Of a stretch of 64,000 nt of DNA, positions 17,847 through 27,595 are shown piece by piece; position 1 is the stretch's first letter; every line of letters starts with the position of its first letter. The notes beneath the pieces are model-generated. The model was not told the origin of the DNA. It did not search any database and saw nothing but the letters and a program-made list of their open reading frames with translations. The position numbers and the translations under genes were made by a program. Source of the DNA: Stagnimonas aquatica (GTDB lineage Bacteria; Pseudomonadota; Gammaproteobacteria; Nevskiales; Nevskiaceae); contig NZ_RJVO01000001.1 in assembly GCF_003730135.1 (NCBI RefSeq), positions 310,001-374,000 of the forward strand, read 5' to 3'.

Positions 17847-18719
17847 CTAAAGCTCGGTGACCGTGACCTCGACGCTCATGCCCAGCGGATCGCCGGGCTG
17901 GCCGACGAAGCTGCCGGCCAGCGGCACCGCCTGTTCGGGATCGCGGGTCACCGCCACTTCGATGAGGTTATTGCCGGCGACCAGGCCATTGGTCGGGTCG
18001 TAGGCGACCCAGCCCTCGCCCGGCAGGTAGACCTGCAACCAGGCATGGGTTTCGCCGCCGCCGAGCAGATTGCCGCTGGCGCCGGCCTGGCCGGCGTCGT
18101 AGAGGTAGCCGGAGACGAAGCGGGCCGCCAGGCCCAGGCTGCGCGCCGCCTCCATCATCAGCAGGGCGAAGTCGCGGCAAGTTCCGGTGCGCTCGCTGAG
18201 CGTCGCCGAGGGGGGCCAGGTGCCGGGCTCGTCGCGACGCTGGTAGCGGAACTCCTCGCGGATCGCGGTATTGATCGCCGCCAGGCTCGCCAGGGTGCCG
18301 CCGCCATGCGCCTTGACGTAGCGACGCGCCCACAGCGCCAGCCGGTTGCCAGGATCGGGCGAGTGCCGGCGCAGGTAGGGCGCGAGGTCGATCCGCTCGG
18401 AGTCCGAGTACGCCACCGGCAGGGTCGCCGCCTGCGGGTCCAGAATCAGTTGCTCCGGATCGGCCGGATAGTGCTCGACCTCCAGCACCGACTCCAGCAC
18501 CAGCTCGGTGGCCGGCTCGTGGAAATGCAGCCAGAGCACCGAGTTGCCGAACACATCGCTGGTCCAGCGGGTTTCGGCGGCCGGCGAAACCGACAACTGC
18601 GTGTCCAGCACCCGCAACTCGTGAGTGTCGCGGGGGCGGCAGAGAAAGCGGTGCGGGTCCAGACGCACCGGGTTGGCATAGCGATAGGTGGTGCGATGCC
18701 GGACTTTCAGTCGGATCAT
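17847..18719 (-). CDS. transglutaminase-like cysteine protease
   Basis: This 290-residue protein has the bacterial transglutaminase N-terminal domain (IRLKVRHRTTYRYANPV start, beta-rich to ~150) and a transglutaminase core. The triad is visible as Cys in GTCRDFALLMMEAAR (~180), His in GETHAWLQVYLPGEGW and Asp in YDPTNG. This subfamily usually sits beside alpha-E and circularly permuted ATP-grasp genes and often with Anbu. Here those partners are 37-46 kb away in the window. The ATG at 18719 fits the conserved start; 19 upstream codons would overlap the divergent promoter. No signal peptide is seen. Peptide or amide hydrolysis or ligation is inferred. Confidence 0.88.
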   Translation of the reverse strand: MIRLKVRHRTTYRYANPVRLDPHRFLCRPRDTHELRVLDTQLSVSPAAETRWTSDVFGNSVLWLHFHEPATELVLESVLEVEHYPADPEQLILDPQAATLPVAYSDSERIDLAPYLRRHSPDPGNRLALWARRYVKAHGGGTLASLAAINTAIREEFRYQRRDEPGTWPPSATLSERTGTCRDFALLMMEAARSLGLAARFVSGYLYDAGQAGASGNLLGGGETHAWLQVYLPGEGWVAYDPTNGLVAGNNLIEVAVTRDPEQAVPLAGSFVGQPGDPLGMSVEVTVTEL

Positions 18720-18745
18720 GGGCTGTCGGTTCCGCGAGGGCCGCG

Positions 18746-18751
18746 TAGAGT
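18746..18751 (+). promoter_or_regulatory. -10-like TAGAGT before the DUF2237 gene
   Basis: TAGAGT ends 9 nt before the ATG at 18761, with no Shine-Dalgarno between. This is consistent with a leaderless transcript. The divergent transglutaminase start is only 41 bp away. Confidence 0.4.
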
Positions 18752-18760
18752 GTGCGCACC

Positions 18761-19159
18761 ATGACTGAACCGCCACTGGCTGACGAGCCCCGCAACCTCC
18801 TCGGAGGCCGGCTGCTGCCCTGCTCCTACGCGCCGCTGACCGGTTATTTCCGCGATGGCTGCTGCAAGACCGACGGCAATGACCAGGGCCGGCATCTGGT
18901 CTGCGCGCGGATGACCATCGAGTTCCTGCGCTTCAGCCTGGAGCGCGGCAACGATCTGGTGACGCCGCGCGCCGAATATCTTTTCCCCGGCCTGAAGCCG
19001 GGTGACTGGTGGTGCTTGTGCGCGCTGCGCTGGAGCGAGGCCCTGGAGGCCGGCCTGGCGCCACCAGTGAAGCTCGCCGCCACCCACGCGGCGGTGACCC
19101 GTTACGTTTCCAGAGCGGCGCTGCTGCGCCATGCGGTGGACCCGCCGGAGACGGTCTGA
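18761..19159 (+). CDS. DUF2237 family protein
   Basis: This 132-residue protein shows the DUF2237 signature: NLLGGRLLPCSYAPLTGYFRDGCC, DQGRHLVCARMT, FLRFSLERGNDLVTP, FPGLKPGDWWCLCALRWSEA and a final AATH segment. Several cysteines are conserved in the family. The biochemical function is unknown. The stop codon overlaps the start of the following 62-codon gene (TGATG), so the two are probably translationally coupled. Confidence 0.85.
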   Translation: MTEPPLADEPRNLLGGRLLPCSYAPLTGYFRDGCCKTDGNDQGRHLVCARMTIEFLRFSLERGNDLVTPRAEYLFPGLKPGDWWCLCALRWSEALEAGLAPPVKLAATHAAVTRYVSRAALLRHAVDPPETV

Positions 19160-19347
19160 TGGGCCTCAGCGAAGCCATCCGTCGCGCCGCCGAGTGCGGC
19201 TGCGAGCTGGAGCCGATCCCCGGCCGGCGCCGCTATCTGATCCGCGCCATCGGCTACGACGCCGACCCTTACGAGATCGACGAGGACGTGCTGCTGGGGC
19301 TGTCGTCGGAGGAGTTCCTGCGCGAGTGGATCCCGGCGCGGGTCTGA
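19159..19347 (+). CDS. small hypothetical protein (62 aa) coupled to DUF2237
   Basis: The gene starts with an ATG overlapping the DUF2237 stop by one base. The 62-residue product is charged and soluble (contains ELEPIPGRRRYLIRAIGYDA and an acidic DEDVLLGLSSEEFLREW end). Codon third positions are strongly G/C like neighbouring genes, which supports coding. No family is recognised. Coupling suggests it works with the DUF2237 protein. Confidence 0.65.
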   Translation: MGLSEAIRRAAECGCELEPIPGRRRYLIRAIGYDADPYEIDEDVLLGLSSEEFLREWIPARV

Positions 19348-19354
19348 AGCTCGC

Positions 19355-20917
19355 TCAGCCGGCAACCTCCAGACTGACCCGGGCGCGGCCCTCGCGCTTG
19401 CTGCGGTAGAGCGCGGCGTCGGCGCGGCTCAGCAGCTCGCGCAGGGAGTCGCCCTCGCGCGGCACCAGCGCCGCGACGCCGATGCTGCAACTGACCAGGC
19501 CCAGCGGCGAGCCGGCATGCGGGATCGCCAGCGCCCGCAGTGCCTGCTCCAGGGCTTCGGCGACGGTCAGCGCGCCCGTGCCGTCGGTTTCCGGCAGCAG
19601 CACCAGGAATTCCTCGCCGCCCACCCGCGCCACCAGGTCGGCCGGCCGGCGCAGTCCGGCCTGGAAGCAGCGCGCCGCCTGCCGCAGGCATTCGTCGCCG
19701 CCCGGATGGCCGTAGTGGTCGTTGTAGGGCTTGAACCAGTCGAGGTCGATGGCCAGCACCGCCAGCGTCTGCCGGTTGCGCAGCGCCCGCTCCCACTCGC
19801 GCTGCGCCTGCTCGTCGAAGGCGCGGCGGTTGGACAGCCCGGTGAGCGGATCGCGGTAGGCCATCTGCGCCAGCTCCAGCTGCGCATCGAGCAGCTCCTG
19901 CTCGGCGACGCGGCGGTCGTGAATGTCCTCGATGGCGCCGGTGATGCGACGGAAGCGGCCCTGCTCGTCGAATTCCGCCTTGGAGGAGATGTTGAACCAG
20001 CGCCAGCCACGGTCGGCGGTGCACAGCTGCGCGTCGACGGTGGTGACGCCGCCGCGCTCGCGTAACTGCCGGTAGATGGTTTCGCGCACCGGCAGCATCG
20101 CCTCGCCGAACAGGCGGCGGGTGCTGGCTTCGTCGGCCGGCAGCTCCGCCGGGGTGTAGCCAAGCAGCTGGTAGTAGCGCGGCGACCACCAGCGCTCGAC
20201 CAGCTGGCCCTGCTCGAAGCGCTGGTCCCAGACGCCCACCTGCAGGCTGTCGACCACCAGGTTGAAACGGCGGGCATCGGCGTCGATGCGGTCGCGCAGC
20301 TCGGCGGCCTCGCGCATGCGGGCGATCTTGGCGGTGGCCAGTTCCAGCCAGTCCTCGTAGCGCGGCAGGGCGTAGAGCAGCAGCAGGAACAGCGGATTGC
20401 CGACCAGCACCCAGAGCAGCAGCGGCAGCTCTTCCGGCCTTTGCAGACCGAAGCCGGTCAGCTGCCGGAGGCCCAGCAGCGTCAGCACCGCGACGATGGC
20501 GCCGTAGCCCCAGCAGAGGATCAGTGCCCGTCGGCTGGGCAGCAGCACCACCGCCGCCAGGTAGATGAAGGGCACGTAGGCGAACACCGGCCGGAACAGG
20601 CCGAGTCCGGTCTCCCGGAGCAGTGGGCCGAACATCGCATAGGCGATGCGCTGCAGCAGCAGTGCCGCACCCAGCAGGATCAGCAGCAGCGCCCAGCGTT
20701 GCAGGCGCGGCTGATCGCCGGCCTGGTTGGCCGCTGCCGCCCGCCACCAGATCAGCAGCAACAGCAGGGCGTCGAGAGGGTAGACCAGCCACTCGATGGT
20801 GCTGCGCACCGGCAGCTGGTAGGTGGCGATGCCACCACCCACCGCCAGCAGCAGATGGAAAGCCAGAGCGACCTGGAGGCTGCGGAAGCGCAGCCGCGCC
20901 AGGCCCGGACCGTGCAT
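19355..20917 (-). CDS. membrane diguanylate cyclase with PAS and GGDEF domains
   Basis: This 520-residue protein has an N-terminal membrane region (~15-205) of about six hydrophobic helices, a short coiled segment (~210-235), a PAS domain (~240-350, with PAC-like RRITGAIEDIHDRR) and a GGDEF domain (~355-515). The active site is RVGGEEFLVLLPE (~432). An inhibitory I-site RPAD lies five residues upstream, so product feedback by c-di-GMP is likely. It converts two GTP to c-di-GMP in response to a signal sensed by the membrane or PAS part. The ATG at 20917 is chosen because longer frames run into gpmA. It lies 14 bp downstream of gpmA. Confidence 0.9.
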   Translation of the reverse strand: MHGPGLARLRFRSLQVALAFHLLLAVGGGIATYQLPVRSTIEWLVYPLDALLLLLIWWRAAAANQAGDQPRLQRWALLLILLGAALLLQRIAYAMFGPLLRETGLGLFRPVFAYVPFIYLAAVVLLPSRRALILCWGYGAIVAVLTLLGLRQLTGFGLQRPEELPLLLWVLVGNPLFLLLLYALPRYEDWLELATAKIARMREAAELRDRIDADARRFNLVVDSLQVGVWDQRFEQGQLVERWWSPRYYQLLGYTPAELPADEASTRRLFGEAMLPVRETIYRQLRERGGVTTVDAQLCTADRGWRWFNISSKAEFDEQGRFRRITGAIEDIHDRRVAEQELLDAQLELAQMAYRDPLTGLSNRRAFDEQAQREWERALRNRQTLAVLAIDLDWFKPYNDHYGHPGGDECLRQAARCFQAGLRRPADLVARVGGEEFLVLLPETDGTGALTVAEALEQALRALAIPHAGSPLGLVSCSIGVAALVPREGDSLRELLSRADAALYRSKREGRARVSLEVAG

Positions 20918-20931
20918 GCGCTCCGGCGCGG

Positions 20932-21684
20932 TCAGCGCGCCTTGGCCTGGTTGGCGACCGCCTCGGCGGCGCGCCTGGCGGCCTCCGGATCGCCCAGGTA
21001 GCGGTGGCTCTTCACCTTCAGGTCGGCGTCCAGCTCGAACAGCAGCGGGATGGCGGTGGGGATGTTGAGTTCGAGAATCTCGGACTCGCTGACGTTGTTG
21101 AGGTACTTGTAGAGCGCGCGCAGCGAGTTGCCGTGGGCGGTGACCAGCAGGGTCTGGCCGGCCTTGAGCTGCGGCGCGATCTGGTCGTGCCAATAGGGCA
21201 GCACCCGCACCAGGGTGGTGGCCAGCGACTCGGTGCCCGGCAGCGCCGCCGCGTCGAGCTTGGCATAGCGGGGATCGTTGGCCGGATGGCCGGCGTCGCT
21301 GGCGTCCATCGCCGGCGGCGGCACGTCGTAGCTGCGGCGCCAGATCTTCACCTGCGCCTCGCCGTGCTTGGCGGTGGTCTCGGCCTTGTCCAGGCCCTGC
21401 AAGGCGCCGTAGTGGCGCTCGTTGAGGCGCCAGGTCTTGTGTACCGGAATCCACAGCTGGTCCATCACATCGAGCGCGGTGAAGTTGGTGCGGATGGCGC
21501 GCTTCAAGACGCTGGTGTGGGCGCAATCAAACTTCAGGCCCTCGGCCTTCATCAGCTCGCCGGCCCGGATCGCCTCCTGGCGGCCCGCCTCGGTGATGTC
21601 CACGTCCACCCAGCCGGTGAAGCGGTTATCGAGATTCCATTGCGACTGGCCGTGACGGAGGAGGACGAGCTTGCGGGTAGTCAT
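20932..21684 (-). CDS. gpmA: 2,3-bisphosphoglycerate-dependent phosphoglycerate mutase
   Basis: This 250-residue enzyme interconverts 3- and 2-phosphoglycerate in glycolysis/gluconeogenesis. It shows the RHGQSQWN phosphohistidine motif (~10-17), [29 protein letters not shown] and [13 protein letters not shown] with the second catalytic His. The length matches the family. The 45-bp gap to upstream scoB is filled almost entirely by five copies of a heptanucleotide, leaving no Shine-Dalgarno sequence. The gene could be cotranscribed with the sco genes and with the downstream diguanylate cyclase. Confidence 0.95.
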   Translation of the reverse strand: MTTRKLVLLRHGQSQWNLDNRFTGWVDVDITEAGRQEAIRAGELMKAEGLKFDCAHTSVLKRAIRTNFTALDVMDQLWIPVHKTWRLNERHYGALQGLDKAETTAKHGEAQVKIWRRSYDVPPPAMDASDAGHPANDPRYAKLDAAALPGTESLATTLVRVLPYWHDQIAPQLKAGQTLLVTAHGNSLRALYKYLNNVSESEILELNIPTAIPLLFELDADLKVKSHRYLGDPEAARRAAEAVANQAKAR

Positions 21685-21686
21685 AG

Positions 21687-21725
21687 GGATTGCGGATTGC
21701 GGATTGCGGATTGCGGATTGCGGAT
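21687..21725. repeat. heptanucleotide tandem repeat in the gpmA leader
   Basis: Five perfect GGATTGC units (GCAATCC on the coding strand) at 21687-21721 plus a partial GGAT lie from -3 to -41 relative to the gpmA start. The tract occupies the place where a ribosome-binding site should be. Slippage would change the leader length in 7-nt steps. Confidence 0.9.
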
Positions 21726-21729
21726 GGAA

Positions 21730-22356
21730 TTATCCCAGAACCGGGCAGGCGGTCTTGGCGCGGACTTCTTCGGCAGTGACGCCGGGCGCCAGCTCCACCA
21801 GTTTCAGGCCGTCGGCGGTGACGTCGAGCACGCCCAGTTCGGTGATGATGCGGTCCACCACCTTCACGCCGGTCAGCGGCAGCGTGCAGGCGGGAAGAAT
21901 CTTCGCCTCACCCTTGGCGGTGTGTTCCATCAGCACGACGACGCGCTGCACGCCGGCGACCAGATCCATCGCGCCACCCATGCCCTTCACCATCTTGCCG
22001 GGGATCATCCAGTTGGCCAGGTCGCCCTGCGCCGACACCTGCATGGCGCCGAGGATGGAGAGGTTGATGTGGCCGCCACGGATCATCGCGAAGCTGTCGG
22101 CGCTGCTGAAAAAGGCCGAGCCCGGCAACGTGGTGATGGTCTGCTTGCCGGCATTGATGAGGTCGGCATCGACCTCGGCCTCGGTGGGGAACGGGCCGAT
22201 GCCGAGCAGACCGTTCTCGCTTTGCAGCCAGACATCCATGCCGGCCGGGATGTAGTTCGCCACCAGCGTCGGCAGGCCGATGCCCAGGTTCACGTAGTAG
22301 CCGTCCTGCAATTCGGCGGCGGCGCGCTGCGCCATCTGCTCTTTGGTCCAGGCCAT
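21730..22356 (-). CDS. scoB: 3-oxoacid CoA-transferase subunit B
   Basis: This 208-residue subunit carries the catalytic-Glu motif [12 protein letters not shown] (~43-54), the [13 protein letters not shown] segment and GAMDLVAG. With ScoA it forms the succinyl-CoA:3-oxoacid CoA-transferase that activates acetoacetate to acetoacetyl-CoA. It starts 3 bp after the scoA stop. HMG-CoA lyase, which makes acetoacetate, is encoded directly upstream of scoA on the same strand. Confidence 0.95.
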   Translation of the reverse strand: MAWTKEQMAQRAAAELQDGYYVNLGIGLPTLVANYIPAGMDVWLQSENGLLGIGPFPTEAEVDADLINAGKQTITTLPGSAFFSSADSFAMIRGGHINLSILGAMQVSAQGDLANWMIPGKMVKGMGGAMDLVAGVQRVVVLMEHTAKGEAKILPACTLPLTGVKVVDRIITELGVLDVTADGLKLVELAPGVTAEEVRAKTACPVLG

Positions 22357-22359
22357 GGC

Positions 22360-23058
<699 letters not shown>

Positions 23059-23124
23059 GCGTCTCCTCGTCCATGCTCGTCGCTGCGCATTCTAGCGGCG
23101 CCGGTTTGGCTAGCTAATGGGTGA

Positions 23125-24021
23125 CTAGTTCGCCGTGATGCGGGCCAGGCGACTGGCCGGCGGCCGGCCCAGCTCGGCGCTGATCCAGCGCGCGACCTCG
23201 CAGAGCGCCTCCAGATCGACGCCGGTGGTGTAGCCGAGACCGTGCAGCAGGTAGACCAGATCTTCGGTGGCGACGTTGCCAGTCGCGCCTTTCGCATAGG
23301 GGCAGCCGCCCAGGCCGCCGACGCTGGCATCGACCACCCGCACGCCGGCTTCCAGGCAGGCGTAGACATTGGCCAGCGCGGTGCCTCGGGTGTCGTGGAA
23401 GTGCACCGCCAACCGGGGCATCGGCACTTCCGCCGCGACCGCCTTCAGCATCGCCACCGCCTTCTTCGGCGTGCCGACGCCGATGGTGTCGCCCAGCGAA
23501 ACCTCATAGCAGCCCATCGCCGCCACCGCCTTCGCCACCCGCACCACCTCGCTCACCGCGACCTCGCCCTGATAGGGGCAGCCGAGCACGGTGGAGACGT
23601 AGGCGCGCACCTTCAGCCCCTGCGCCAGCGCCTGCTCGGCGACCGGCGCCAGCCGTGCCAGCGACTCGTCGATGCCGGCATTGATGTTCTTGCGGTTGAA
23701 GGCCTCGGAGGCGGCGGTGAACAGGGCGATCTCCTGCACGCCGGCCGCCAGCGCCCGCTCCAGGCCCTGGAGATTGGGCACCAGCACCGGGTAGGACAGG
23801 CCTGGCCGCCGCTGCAATCCCGCCAGCACCTCGCCGGCATCGGCCATCTGCGGCACCCATTTGGGGCTGACGAAGCTGGTCGCCTCCACCACCGGCAGGC
23901 CGCAGGCGGCGAGCTTCTCGATCAGCGCGATCTTGGTGGCGGCGGGGACCAACTGTTTCTCGTTCTGCAAGCCGTCGCGCGGACCAACCTCGACGATCTT
24001 GATGAATTCAGGCGTGCTCAT
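23125..24021 (-). CDS. mvaB: hydroxymethylglutaryl-CoA lyase
   Basis: This 298-residue enzyme cleaves HMG-CoA to acetoacetate and acetyl-CoA, the last step of leucine degradation. It contains the VEVGPRDGLQNE motif (~11-22), SFVSPKWVPQMAD, the metal-site HFHDTRG segment and the signature GGLGGCPYAKGATGNVATED with the active-site Cys. The downstream CoA-transferase genes convert its acetoacetate onward. Genes for the rest of leucine catabolism (methylcrotonyl-CoA carboxylase) are not in the window. Confidence 0.95.
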   Translation of the reverse strand: MSTPEFIKIVEVGPRDGLQNEKQLVPAATKIALIEKLAACGLPVVEATSFVSPKWVPQMADAGEVLAGLQRRPGLSYPVLVPNLQGLERALAAGVQEIALFTAASEAFNRKNINAGIDESLARLAPVAEQALAQGLKVRAYVSTVLGCPYQGEVAVSEVVRVAKAVAAMGCYEVSLGDTIGVGTPKKAVAMLKAVAAEVPMPRLAVHFHDTRGTALANVYACLEAGVRVVDASVGGLGGCPYAKGATGNVATEDLVYLLHGLGYTTGVDLEALCEVARWISAELGRPPASRLARITAN

Positions 24022-24037
24022 CCGGCAAGTCTAAAGC

Positions 24038-24307
24038 TCAGCGCGGGGCGTAGACGCCGCGCTTGACCGGCAACCACCAGGTGAAGCCGAACAGCAGGGT
24101 GCCAATCACCAGCCGCAGCGGCGCGGGATTCAGGTGCTTGAGCACCTTGAAGGCAACCGGAATCTCCAGGGCATGGGCGCCCAGCAGCACCGCCGACAGC
24201 AGCACCAGGAAGTGCTGGGAGTGGCCCATCAGGATCAGTGCGAGGCCGGCGGCGTAGATCGCCAGGAGGGTGAGGTTCTGGGCGATCCAGAAAGGTTTGC
24301 TGTTCAT
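24038..24307 (-). CDS. small membrane protein, DUF1145-like
   Basis: This 89-residue protein has three hydrophobic helices (~8-28, 31-52, 63-80) and a HALEIPVAF segment between helices 2 and 3 that resembles DUF1145 (YhhL). It ends in a short basic tail. Function is unknown. It lies 16 bp upstream of the HMG-CoA lyase gene and 30 bp downstream of the alkyl sulfatase gene on the same strand. Confidence 0.7.
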   Translation of the reverse strand: MNSKPFWIAQNLTLLAIYAAGLALILMGHSQHFLVLLSAVLLGAHALEIPVAFKVLKHLNPAPLRLVIGTLLFGFTWWLPVKRGVYAPR

Positions 24308-24337
24308 GCGGTTGGGCGTGCTGTGGAGAAGGAAAAA

Positions 24338-26074
24338 TCAGGAGGCGGTTTCGGCTTCCAGCGGCACGAACAGCCGCATGAAGGCGATGAAGGCGAGCTT
24401 GTTGCCACTGCTCATCTCGAACTCGCGGGCGATGGTGAGGCCGGGGTTGCGCAGCTTGGCGAGCATTTCCTTGAACACCTGCGCCGGCACCCGCACCACC
24501 AGGTCGGCGGCCGGCGCGGCCTCACCGGGCGGGATGATCTCGCTGGCGCCCCGGCGAACGATGTAGGTCCAGCTCTCGCCGGCATCGGTGAACTCGAAGC
24601 GCACGGTGGTGATGCGTTCGCCGGCCGCCTCGGCGTCGAGGTTGACCGCCATGCCGTCGAAGAAGGTCGACAGCGGCATGTTGGCGAGCATCTCCGGCGT
24701 CGGCGTCACCGCGCGGCTCGGCAGCGGGTAGTCGCCGCGCAGCTCGTGCCAGGCCACCAGATACCAATGGCGGGCATTGGGATTGCTCTCGGCCTCGCCC
24801 AGCGCCTTGAGCGCGGCCAGCCGCGCCTCCTTCACCGTGGCGGCCTCCGGCCGCAGGCGCAGAGCCGCGCCGCTCAGCTCCAGCACCCACTGCCAGTCCG
24901 CCTTGGCGGCGGCGGCGCTGATCGCCGCGTCCATAGACTCGGCACCGCCGGCCAGGGCCTGCAGGCGCTCGGCCTGCTGGCGCGGCGGCAGCGGGTGCAA
25001 CTGCTCGGGCCGGCCATCGAACCAGCCGAGATTGCCGCCATAGAGGCTCTTCGCGCTCCAGCCCGGCTTGCCGTAGAACTCCTGCAAAAACGGCGCGGCG
25101 GCGAGATGCGCCGGCAGCTTGATGCGCTCGGCGATCTCGTCCGGCAGGAGGCCGATGTTCATCAGCCGGATGGTCTGGTCGTGGACGTAGCGGATGGCGT
25201 CGCGGTAGTCGGTGAGCGTGTCGTAGATCGCCTGCTCGCCAGCGAGCGGCCGGGTGTGGCTGGGCACCAGCACCGCCGGCCGCAGCGCGCGCATGCGATC
25301 CAGGCTCGCCGCCCATTTCTTCGGGTCGCGGAAGCCGGTGCCGCGAATGGTGTAGAGGTTGGGGAAGGCGTGGTAGAGGTTGTCGCCGGGCAGCAGGATC
25401 CTGCGCTCCGGCAGCCAGAGGTAGATCTGGTCCTCGGTCTCGCCCGGTGCATGCACCAACTGGAAGTGGATGCCGGCAACGGTATCGTCCAGGGTGTCGC
25501 GGAAGGTCTTGGTCGGCCGCAGGATGTTGACCGTGCTGCCCTCGTGGATGTCCAGCGCGCCACCGATACCGACATTCAGCAGCTCGTCCGGGCTAAGGCC
25601 CCAGCCGTACATGCGCAGCGAGCGTTGGGTGATGATCGGCTGCAACTCGGAACTGATCTTGTCCATGTTGCGCGCCACATCTTCCTGCGCGTAGATCGGC
25701 ACCGTCGCGCCCGCCGGGATGAAGGCCGAGGCGCCACCGATATGGTCCGGGTGCGAGTGGGTGTAGACGATGGCCTTGACCGGTTTGTCGGAGACCTTCG
25801 CGAACTCCGCCGCCACTGCCTTCGCCGACTCCACCGACTCCATGGTGTCGACCACGATGGCGCCGTCCTCGCCTTCGATGAGGATGGAGTTGGCGATGCC
25901 GAAACCCACCGCCACCCAGACTCCGGGCGCGGCCTCGATCACCGCGCGGCGGAACTCATTGCTGTGGGCCTGCAGGTCTGCGGGGGTGGCAACCGCCGGT
26001 GCCGGCGCCGGCTGGGGCTTGCCGCAGGCGGTCAGGCTCAACAGGGCCAAGGCTGCGGCCATTCCTAGCTTCAT
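24338..26074 (-). CDS. class III alkyl sulfatase-like metallo-beta-lactamase lipoprotein
   Basis: This 578-residue protein starts with a lipoprotein signal ending in LTAC (Cys17). The metallo-beta-lactamase domain (~45-320) has the metal motif THSHPDHIGG, a GETEDQIYLWLP segment and LLPGDNLYHAFPN. A helical dimerisation region (~330-480, with FYGKPGWSAKSLYGGNLGWFDG) and a C-terminal SCP2-like domain follow, the architecture of SdsA1/BDS1 alkyl sulfatases. These hydrolyse sulfate esters such as dodecyl sulfate. As a lipoprotein it would act at the envelope. Substrate is inferred from the family. Confidence 0.87.
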   Translation of the reverse strand: MKLGMAAALALLSLTACGKPQPAPAPAVATPADLQAHSNEFRRAVIEAAPGVWVAVGFGIANSILIEGEDGAIVVDTMESVESAKAVAAEFAKVSDKPVKAIVYTHSHPDHIGGASAFIPAGATVPIYAQEDVARNMDKISSELQPIITQRSLRMYGWGLSPDELLNVGIGGALDIHEGSTVNILRPTKTFRDTLDDTVAGIHFQLVHAPGETEDQIYLWLPERRILLPGDNLYHAFPNLYTIRGTGFRDPKKWAASLDRMRALRPAVLVPSHTRPLAGEQAIYDTLTDYRDAIRYVHDQTIRLMNIGLLPDEIAERIKLPAHLAAAPFLQEFYGKPGWSAKSLYGGNLGWFDGRPEQLHPLPPRQQAERLQALAGGAESMDAAISAAAAKADWQWVLELSGAALRLRPEAATVKEARLAALKALGEAESNPNARHWYLVAWHELRGDYPLPSRAVTPTPEMLANMPLSTFFDGMAVNLDAEAAGERITTVRFEFTDAGESWTYIVRRGASEIIPPGEAAPAADLVVRVPAQVFKEMLAKLRNPGLTIAREFEMSSGNKLAFIAFMRLFVPLEAETAS

Positions 26075-26147
26075 GCTGTCTCCTCAGCGGCTGGATTCTT
26101 GGTTTGCGGCACGCAGTGTGCCGCAAGACGGCGACGCTCGCCGCGAC

Positions 26148-27536
26148 TCAGGGCGCGCTGGTGGCGGCGAGCACGGCGTCGGGATTTACCGGGCAGCCCA
26201 GCCGCTCGAACTCCGCCCTGCGGTAATGCCGGCCTTCGGGGTAGTAGGCGCCCAGCACCTCGCGCTCGTGGGCTCCCGAGGGGCCGGGGATGTTCTGGAT
26301 CGCCTCGGCGAAGTCGCCGCGCGGCAGCATGTGCCGGTAGATCAGCAGGCTGTTGCTGAACGGCCCCCAGTTGAGCCAGTTCACGCCGCATTCGGCGATG
26401 GCATTGGAAGGTCGGTCCTGGGCGCGGCTGACCAGGATGATCGCGCGCGCGCCTTGCACACCTTGCACCTGCTCGTCGTACAAACAGTCGATGTAGCGCT
26501 GGCTGTTGACCTCGTTGCTGCACAGGCTCCAGTAGCGCAACTGGCCATCGCCCATCACCGGCTCGCCGCTGCGGGTCTGCGGCGTGGTCGGCATGCGCGC
26601 CACCATCACCCCGACCTCGCCGAAGCTCTGGCTGAGGCTGGCGGTCATGTAACTGTTGTGGACATTGCTGGCGAAGCCGCCGCTGTTGCTGGTGCTCTGC
26701 CCGAGTGCTCCGGAGAGCAAGGGGCCGAGCACTGGCACGGCATCGAGACGGTGCGACTGCGAACTGAGCAGATCGAAGAACTTCAGCCAGCGCAGCTCCG
26801 GGAACGCCGCGAGATTGGGCTGGGTCTCGACGGCCGGGTCGAGGCCATTGAGCAGCTCCGCCGCCGGCAGCGTTGGCAGGCGTTCCAGCGCCGAGCAGGC
26901 TTCGCTGCCGCGCAGCACCGCGCCGCCGGCCAGCGGCAGCGCCAACTGCGGCAGACCGACGCCGCCACTGAGGTCGTAACCCGCGTCCTCGACATAGACC
27001 CGGTAGATCACCACCGCCACTGGCGAGGGCAGGCGCTGCTCGCCAGCGGCTACGAAGCTGTAGAGCGTATTGGGCTCGCGCTGCGCAGGGTCCTGCGGCG
27101 GCACGGCGGCGATCACCCGCACCCGGTAGTCGCGCGCCTCGCGGTCGCGACGGGCGCCAACCGCGAACGGCTGCGTCGCCCCCGCTTCGGGCGCGATCTC
27201 GACATCGGCGAGCGCGTCGATCGGCTCCAGGCGCGGGTTGTAGAGATTGAACGAGGCGTAACGGGCGTGCGGGTAGCGCCCCTCCAGCCACAGCTCGCCG
27301 CCGGGCGGAATCGGCAGCGCGGCGACCCAGTAGGTGGCGGCACGGTCGGGGTAGAGGATGTTGAGCAGGTTGGGATCGCTGCGCAGCAGCCAGGTGCAGT
27401 CGCGCGGCAGCTCGGCGCCGCTCGCCTGTGGCGCAGCCGGCGTACCGCCATTGGTCGCGGCGGGGTCGTCGGATTGCGCGCAGGCGCCGACCAGCCCCGA
27501 CAGCATCATTGCAGCCAGCAAACCGGCTCGACGCAT
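26148..27536 (-). CDS. uncharacterised lipoprotein
   Basis: This 462-residue protein has a lipoprotein signal ending in LVGAC (Cys19). The mature part has a WLEGRYPHARYASFNLYNPRLEPIDAL-type segment and an acidic, beta-rich region with PNTLYSFVA. The second half contains YWSLCSNEVNSQRYIDCL and CGVNWLNWGPFSNSLLIYRHM. Cysteines in the C-terminal half may form disulfides. The first half resembles an uncharacterised secreted family, but no function is known. It lies upstream of the sulfatase gene on the same strand (73-bp gap), so an envelope role in the same process is possible. Confidence 0.75.
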   Translation of the reverse strand: MRRAGLLAAMMLSGLVGACAQSDDPAATNGGTPAAPQASGAELPRDCTWLLRSDPNLLNILYPDRAATYWVAALPIPPGGELWLEGRYPHARYASFNLYNPRLEPIDALADVEIAPEAGATQPFAVGARRDREARDYRVRVIAAVPPQDPAQREPNTLYSFVAAGEQRLPSPVAVVIYRVYVEDAGYDLSGGVGLPQLALPLAGGAVLRGSEACSALERLPTLPAAELLNGLDPAVETQPNLAAFPELRWLKFFDLLSSQSHRLDAVPVLGPLLSGALGQSTSNSGGFASNVHNSYMTASLSQSFGEVGVMVARMPTTPQTRSGEPVMGDGQLRYWSLCSNEVNSQRYIDCLYDEQVQGVQGARAIILVSRAQDRPSNAIAECGVNWLNWGPFSNSLLIYRHMLPRGDFAEAIQNIPGPSGAHEREVLGAYYPEGRHYRRAEFERLGCPVNPDAVLAATSAP

Positions 27537-27595
27537 CTCACTCTCCTCCCACGCTTCATTATTCCTACCCGGGCATCCGTGGCCCAGGCGGTCTG

